Part shown: one piece after another, positions 60,086-64,000 of the stretch | How the letters are laid out: the number at the start of each line of letters is the position of its first letter | Position numbering within the stretch: the stretch's first letter is position 1 | Assembly: GCA_963922455.1 (NCBI GenBank) | Contig: CAWUIO010000007.1 | Location: 33,585 to 97,584 of the forward strand | Source: CAWUIO01 sp963922455 | GTDB lineage: Bacteria > Bacteroidota > Bacteroidia > Cytophagales > Microscillaceae | Reading direction: 5' to 3' | Length of the DNA: 64,000 nucleotides | The notes under the pieces: model-generated | What the model was told of the DNA's origin: nothing | The model's database searches: none | The model's input: the letters and a program-made list of their open reading frames with translations, nothing else | Program-made: the position numbers and the translations under genes

Positions 60086-61798
60086 TTAGGAAGGTAGTTT
60101 CACCCGAAATACGGAGCCTTGTTCTAGTATACTAGACACTTCCACTTCTCCTCCGAGCTTGTCAAGCGCTTTTCGGACTAAATACAAGCCCAAGCCATTT
60201 CCATCAGAATCTTCCGAGGCCCGGTAAAACATATCAAATAACTTTGGAAAATGCTCCGCCGATATACCCGCTCCGTTATCACGCACTTCCAACTCCACAC
60301 CCCGTATCGTCTCCTTCACCCGGATTTCAACTGCTGGCTTGGGTTCTCCACCAGCCCCGTGAAATTGAATGGCATTTTCCACTAAATTCTCCAAAATATA
60401 GGTCAAAAATTCTTGGTCTGAGAAAAAGCGAGGGGCATCTTCAGACTCAAATAGCACCTTGGCCTCTTTCTGTTGTATGGCCGGCTCTAAATTAATCTTG
60501 ACCTGCTCCACTATATCCGAAAGCTGTACCAACTGGTTACTGGGCTCTTTACCCATGATATAGCTTATTTGATGCAGCTTATCCAGCATACTGTCCATCT
60601 GGCGGGTAGTATGATCAATCTTATCTAAAAACATGAGAGACTGGGGGTGAGACTGCACCTCCATCCGAGCGATCTGGGATAAGCCCGTCAAGGTGGCTAA
60701 GGGACCTTTAAAATCGTGCGAGGCCCGATAAATTAAGGTGTCCAATTCTTCATTTACCGAAATAAGGGCCTGGTTGGTATCATATAGGTCCCGGGTACGG
60801 TCCCTTACAAGTTCTTCCAGGTGGGTATTCATCTGGGTAAGGTTGTCATTGGCAATCCGGATTTCCTCCTGGGTTTCCTGGATTTGTTTATTTTGCTCTG
60901 CCAGCGTATCCCGCTGGGCCCGAATTTGTTGGGACTGTTCTTCTAATTCTTGGTTCTTCTCCTGGATGGAGTTCTTTTGCTTTTCAATCTCTTTCTTTTG
61001 CTTTTTTAAAATCCGGTTGGAGCGTATCGTGATGAGATAATAGGTCATTAACATCCCCAGCAAAAGCAAGAGAAATAATAGCCCTCCAATCAAGATGTAA
61101 TTGTATAGCTTCTGGTATTCTATTTGAAGCTTGTAGTACCGCTCTGCTTTGGTGAACAAGTGAGGATTTTCAACTTCCTGATCTTCAATATCTTTTTTGA
61201 GGTCTACGGCCTTTAAATAATATTGCCGGCTTTGGTTTTCCTCACCCAACTGGTCATAAATATTCCCAATTGAGACAAAGGCTTCGGCGGTATTAACGGT
61301 TTGCCCTAATGAATCACTTAGGTGAGCGTATTGCAGATAATGCTCTAAGGAAAATTGATAATACTCCTCTTTCTGATAAAACAAACTATAATAGTATTCG
61401 GCAATCTGTCGTAATGCATGCGCTTCTTTTTCGGGAGAATCTACCGACTGGTATATTTCCAGGGCTTTTTTATAGCTCTCGATAGATTCGCTATGCGATA
61501 TAGGGTTTTGGAATAAAATATCTCCTAAAATTAAGTTTGCATCTCCTTGCCCCAGGAGGTACTTCATACGCTCGGCTAATAAAAGCGATTGGCGGACAAA
61601 ATATTCTGCATTTCTAAACTGACGGTCTTCATAAAATTCATGAGATAATAAATTGAGAGCATCCACTCGAGTAGTATCATAGATAGAGATGAAATTCAAA
61701 ACCCTTCTCAGGCTATCAATTCGATAACATTGGGCTTGAGATTCGGAAAATCCCATTCCCAAAAAAAGTAGAAGTATAAAAAACCGCAAGTGTATCAT
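60086..61798 (-). CDS. TPR sensor histidine kinase
   Basis: 570 residues. Signal peptide ending SQAQC; TPR repeats ~30-190 (ANLILGDILF, SIESYKKALEIYQSV, AEAFVSIGNIYDQLGEENQSRQYYLKAV); TM helix ~225-250; long coiled coil ~255-345 (KKQKKEIEKQKNSIQEKNQE); HisKA ~350-415 with IYRASHDFKGPL (phospho-His); HATPase with ILENLVENAIQF, VRDNGAGIS, GNGLGLYLV. Periplasmic TPRs probably bind a protein or peptide signal. No response regulator is adjacent: an orphan kinase. Confidence 0.92.
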   Translation of the reverse strand: MIHLRFFILLLFLGMGFSESQAQCYRIDSLRRVLNFISIYDTTRVDALNLLSHEFYEDRQFRNAEYFVRQSLLLAERMKYLLGQGDANLILGDILFQNPISHSESIESYKKALEIYQSVDSPEKEAHALRQIAEYYYSLFYQKEEYYQFSLEHYLQYAHLSDSLGQTVNTAEAFVSIGNIYDQLGEENQSRQYYLKAVDLKKDIEDQEVENPHLFTKAERYYKLQIEYQKLYNYILIGGLLFLLLLLGMLMTYYLITIRSNRILKKQKKEIEKQKNSIQEKNQELEEQSQQIRAQRDTLAEQNKQIQETQEEIRIANDNLTQMNTHLEELVRDRTRDLYDTNQALISVNEELDTLIYRASHDFKGPLATLTGLSQIARMEVQSHPQSLMFLDKIDHTTRQMDSMLDKLHQISYIMGKEPSNQLVQLSDIVEQVKINLEPAIQQKEAKVLFESEDAPRFFSDQEFLTYILENLVENAIQFHGAGGEPKPAVEIRVKETIRGVELEVRDNGAGISAEHFPKLFDMFYRASEDSDGNGLGLYLVRKALDKLGGEVEVSSILEQGSVFRVKLPS

Positions 61799-62001
61799 AC
61801 AGGGTTCAAATATTGACCAAACGCTCAGATGCGTTTAGATGCACCACATGAATCATATGTGGATAATAACTATACCAATTATTCAGAATCTTAAAAATAC
61901 TCGAGCTTTTTTACAACATTATTACAAAAACTTACGTAACAATATTTTTTCAGAATCAGGGGTTTTTGGCCCAAAAACCTCTTAAAAGCTATCCATAGCC
62001 C

Positions 62002-63000
62002 TTATTTAAGGTCCACAACCACTCTACCTCTTACTTTTCCGGCTAGAATTGCATCAATGTAATAAGTATTTAACTTTTCAAGATCAGAATCCTCAGCAAT
62101 TAATTCCAAGTGCTCAATTTTCCAATCTTGGGCCAATTTATTCCAGACTTGCATCCGTAGGTCGGTGGGCGCTTCGGCTGAGTCAACTCCTAAGAGATTA
62201 ATCCCTCTCAAAATGAAGGGAAACACTGTCAAACTCAAATTGGGCGAACCCACCAAGCCATAACACGCTACGTGCCCATGGGGAGCGCACGCTCGGATGG
62301 CCGATTCTAGACAATTCCCCCCTACTCCGTCGATCACCCCAGACCATCTTGGTTTTAGCAAAGGCTTCGGACTATCATCCAGGGCTTCATTTCTACTCAA
62401 AAGTTCCTTTGCTCCCAAGGTTTTTAAATACCCGTGGGCCGAATCTTTACCCGTAGAAGCAATTACTTTATATCCCGCTTTGGCCAAAATTGCTACTGCC
62501 ATGCTGCCTACCCCTCCGCTGGCCCCAGTTACCAGTACGGGCCCCATGTCGGGATGCATCCCGGCCTTCTCCATTTTATGCAAGGCGATCCCCGCAGTGA
62601 GCCCGGCCGTCCCAAAAATAATCGCTTCTCTTAGGCTCAGCCCTTCTGGCTTGGCAACGATCCAATCTCCAGGCACTCGGATGTATTGGGCCATTCCCCC
62701 CTTGGTATTCATCCCCAAATCATAACTCGTGACGATCACTTCCATGCCGGGCGTAAAGCGAGGGTCCTGGCTTTCAACTACTTCTCCGACGGCATCAATC
62801 CCAGGAGTATGCGGAAATTTACGGCTTACCCCTTTATTTCCTATGGCCGATAAGGCATCCTTATAATTTAAAGCGGCGGCCTTCACCCGAATTAACACCG
62901 GATGATCGGGTAAAAAATCCATGGGGACGTCTTCTATCGCCCGGGTGAATACTTTTGGCTCGGCTTCTCTTACAACTAAGGCCCGGTAGGTATCTGCCAT
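62002..63000 (-). CDS. YhdH/AcuI-type acrylyl-CoA reductase-like oxidoreductase
   Basis: 332 residues, medium-chain dehydrogenase fold. MADTYRALVVREAEPKVFT, VLIRVKAAALNYKDALSAIG, FPHTPGIDAVGEVVES, and NADPH loop VLVTGASGGVGSMAVAILAKAGYKV match YhdH/YhfP quinone oxidoreductases; AcuI of this family reduces acrylyl-CoA to propionyl-CoA. No Zn-binding Cys cluster. The substrate is inferred. Monocistronic. Confidence 0.9.
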   Translation of the reverse strand: MADTYRALVVREAEPKVFTRAIEDVPMDFLPDHPVLIRVKAAALNYKDALSAIGNKGVSRKFPHTPGIDAVGEVVESQDPRFTPGMEVIVTSYDLGMNTKGGMAQYIRVPGDWIVAKPEGLSLREAIIFGTAGLTAGIALHKMEKAGMHPDMGPVLVTGASGGVGSMAVAILAKAGYKVIASTGKDSAHGYLKTLGAKELLSRNEALDDSPKPLLKPRWSGVIDGVGGNCLESAIRACAPHGHVACYGLVGSPNLSLTVFPFILRGINLLGVDSAEAPTDLRMQVWNKLAQDWKIEHLELIAEDSDLEKLNTYYIDAILAGKVRGRVVVDLK

Positions 63001-63187
63001 AATTCCTAAATTTTCGTTTGGATTTATTTCTTCTTTACAATTTGCAGGAGATATTCAGGAAATGCAAGCCTCTCCTCAATTTCTCCGAAATTCATGGCCT
63101 ATAAGATTAGCTTTCTTTTTCCTTTCTCTTCCACATGTACGAGAATAGGCTTTTTTTTATAATTTTACAGCAAAGCAATCATCAAGC

Positions 63188-63685
63188 ATGTCTTATCTCA
63201 TTACTTCTTTTCGCTGCCCTGCCTGTTTCTTGGCCCTTCTCCTTTTGGGTTTGAGCCATTGTACCATCAATGAAGTAGGCCCCAAAGGTGAAAGTGGCGT
63301 CAATGACCAACAGGTCCGTTTGGATTTTGGCTCCTTACAAAGTACGCAAGATACCTTAATTTTAGGGCCAGAAGATTATCTGGTAAGTTTCAACCTGAGC
63401 AACTTTGCCGAAGTAGACTCAGCCGTTTTCACCGGTTTGCTTCGCAGCACATCCGATACCAATACTTGTACCCTGGAGCTTTACAATGCCAGCGATTCTA
63501 GCACTGTTTCGAGCATAAGCCTGCAAAGTAGTGATACCACGCTCACTTGGCTAGAAACGGGCAATATCCTGAGTTCCCTTCCGAGTGGTACCGTCAATCT
63601 GAGTGTCCGGCTCCGTAGTGAAAATGCGGGTATCCGGGTTGAAGGTGGCCAGGTTTTTCTCTTTCTCTACCGTCCCAACCCCTAG
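63188..63685 (+). CDS. Beta-sandwich lipoprotein, unknown
   Basis: 165 residues. Signal with lipobox GLSHC (Cys ~26), then TINEVGPKGESGVNDQQVRLDFGSLQSTQD and Ser/Thr-rich beta strands to the end. No family recognised. A structured repeat begins 13 bp after its stop. Confidence 0.6.
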   Translation: MSYLITSFRCPACFLALLLLGLSHCTINEVGPKGESGVNDQQVRLDFGSLQSTQDTLILGPEDYLVSFNLSNFAEVDSAVFTGLLRSTSDTNTCTLELYNASDSSTVSSISLQSSDTTLTWLETGNILSSLPSGTVNLSVRLRSENAGIRVEGGQVFLFLYRPNP

Positions 63686-63698
63686 TTGCTTTACTTTT

Positions 63699-63828
63699 GG
63701 GGCTGCCCCCGGCCCAACAAGCTTGGTTTCTAGAATGCCCCATACGGCCGCCGGGGTCGGGCTTTCGCTACTCGCCGGCCAGCCCACAGCCAGCGGCGGG
63801 CTCAAACAGGCCGCTCTATCCCTCAGCC
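63699..63828 (+). repeat. Structured repeat SR, copy 12 (subfamily A)
   Basis: Closing helix GGCTG/CAGCC; second helix CCCCGGC/GCCGGGG; third helix CTCGCCG/CGGCGGG. Sense and 13 bp 3' of the lipoprotein gene. Paired tail-to-tail with fragment 13, 105 bp apart. Confidence 0.92.
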
Positions 63829-63933
63829 GCTTGCGAGTAGAAAAATACGTGTGCCGCGAGACAAGATGTAGCGCTTACCTTAACCATTGTCCCTCTCTTT
63901 TTTATGCTTACGCCCCAGTTTGCCGCTTGCCTT

Positions 63934-63964
63934 GGCTTAGGGATAGAGCGGCATGTCTGAGCCT
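63934..63964 (-). repeat. Structured repeat SR, fragment 13 (subfamily B 3' end)
   Basis: Minus strand: the 3' conserved block TCAGACATGCCGCTCTATCC followed by CTAAGCC, then it diverges completely from the family (63965-64000), so it is truncated or recombined. Confidence 0.7.
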
Positions 63965-64000
63965 ATCGATTACCCACAAATATTTTCTTGGCCAAAAGGT

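Noticed and set aside
7327..63964. CRISPR array
   Set aside because: Copies are kilobases apart and in both orientations, with no regular spacers and no cas genes.

Overview
The window looks like chromosomal DNA of a marine-type Bacteroidota bacterium, most likely a Saprospira-like member of the Saprospiria. That assignment is inference. What supports it: two large secreted proteins with type IX secretion C-terminal sorting domains, many lipoproteins, several TonB proteins, a gcvH-vanZ-tonB gene order, possible promoters with the Bacteroidota -7 box TAnnTTTG, and few Shine-Dalgarno sequences. About 57 protein genes are supported. I saw no rRNA, tRNA, CRISPR array, transposase or phage gene.

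Layout. 1-8 kb: end of an Omp85 outer-membrane protein, a mechanosensitive-channel-like protein, an LRR lipoprotein, an acetyl-CoA hydrolase/transferase, small unknown proteins and a deoxyribosyltransferase-like protein. 8-17 kb: a glycine-rich T9SS cargo protein, an HtrA protease and a four-gene Mn/Fe-type ABC transporter operon whose first permease carries a DtxR/MntR-like regulator domain; a DtxR-type palindrome lies just upstream. 17-29 kb: an oligopeptidase, cobC, gcvH, vanZ, an M28 peptidase, and a dispersed TonB/BlaR1/BlaI group (two full tonB genes at 20.0 and 22.6 kb, a third at 25.6 kb, a TonB without its C-terminal domain, a BlaR1 protease that carries a TonB C-terminal domain, and a BlaI regulator with two winged helices). 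A 14-bp operator-like motif, ACTA-N6-TAGT, sits upstream of all of these transcription units. 29-38 kb: tpx, cobS, a sigZ-arsI pair, and lipA-lipB-nat. 38-49 kb: a T9SS glycosidase-like protein, membrane proteins, a 7TM/SpoIIE phosphatase, priA, and a ParA/AlbA pair. 49-64 kb: ileS, a COG0523 metallochaperone with a Zur-like palindrome, a phosphoesterase, tadA, sod, a membrane spermidine-synthase-like protein, a TPR histidine kinase, an acrylyl-CoA reductase-like enzyme and a lipoprotein.

The most striking signal is an interspersed structured repeat of about 125-135 bp: 12 complete copies and one fragment, about one per 5 kb. Each copy can fold into a closing helix (GGCTG/CAGCC or GGCTT/AAGCC), a second helix (for example CCCCGGCG/CGCCGGGG, CCCGCGC/GCGCGGG or CCCTTGGCCC/GGGCCAAGGG) and a third helix, around two conserved unpaired blocks. 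Both arms change together between copies, which points to selection on a folded RNA or single-stranded DNA. Eight of the 12 lie just 3' of a gene in the sense orientation. A second, smaller family (three copies, 122-163 bp, terminal inverted repeats AGAAACnGTTT) looks like a MITE.
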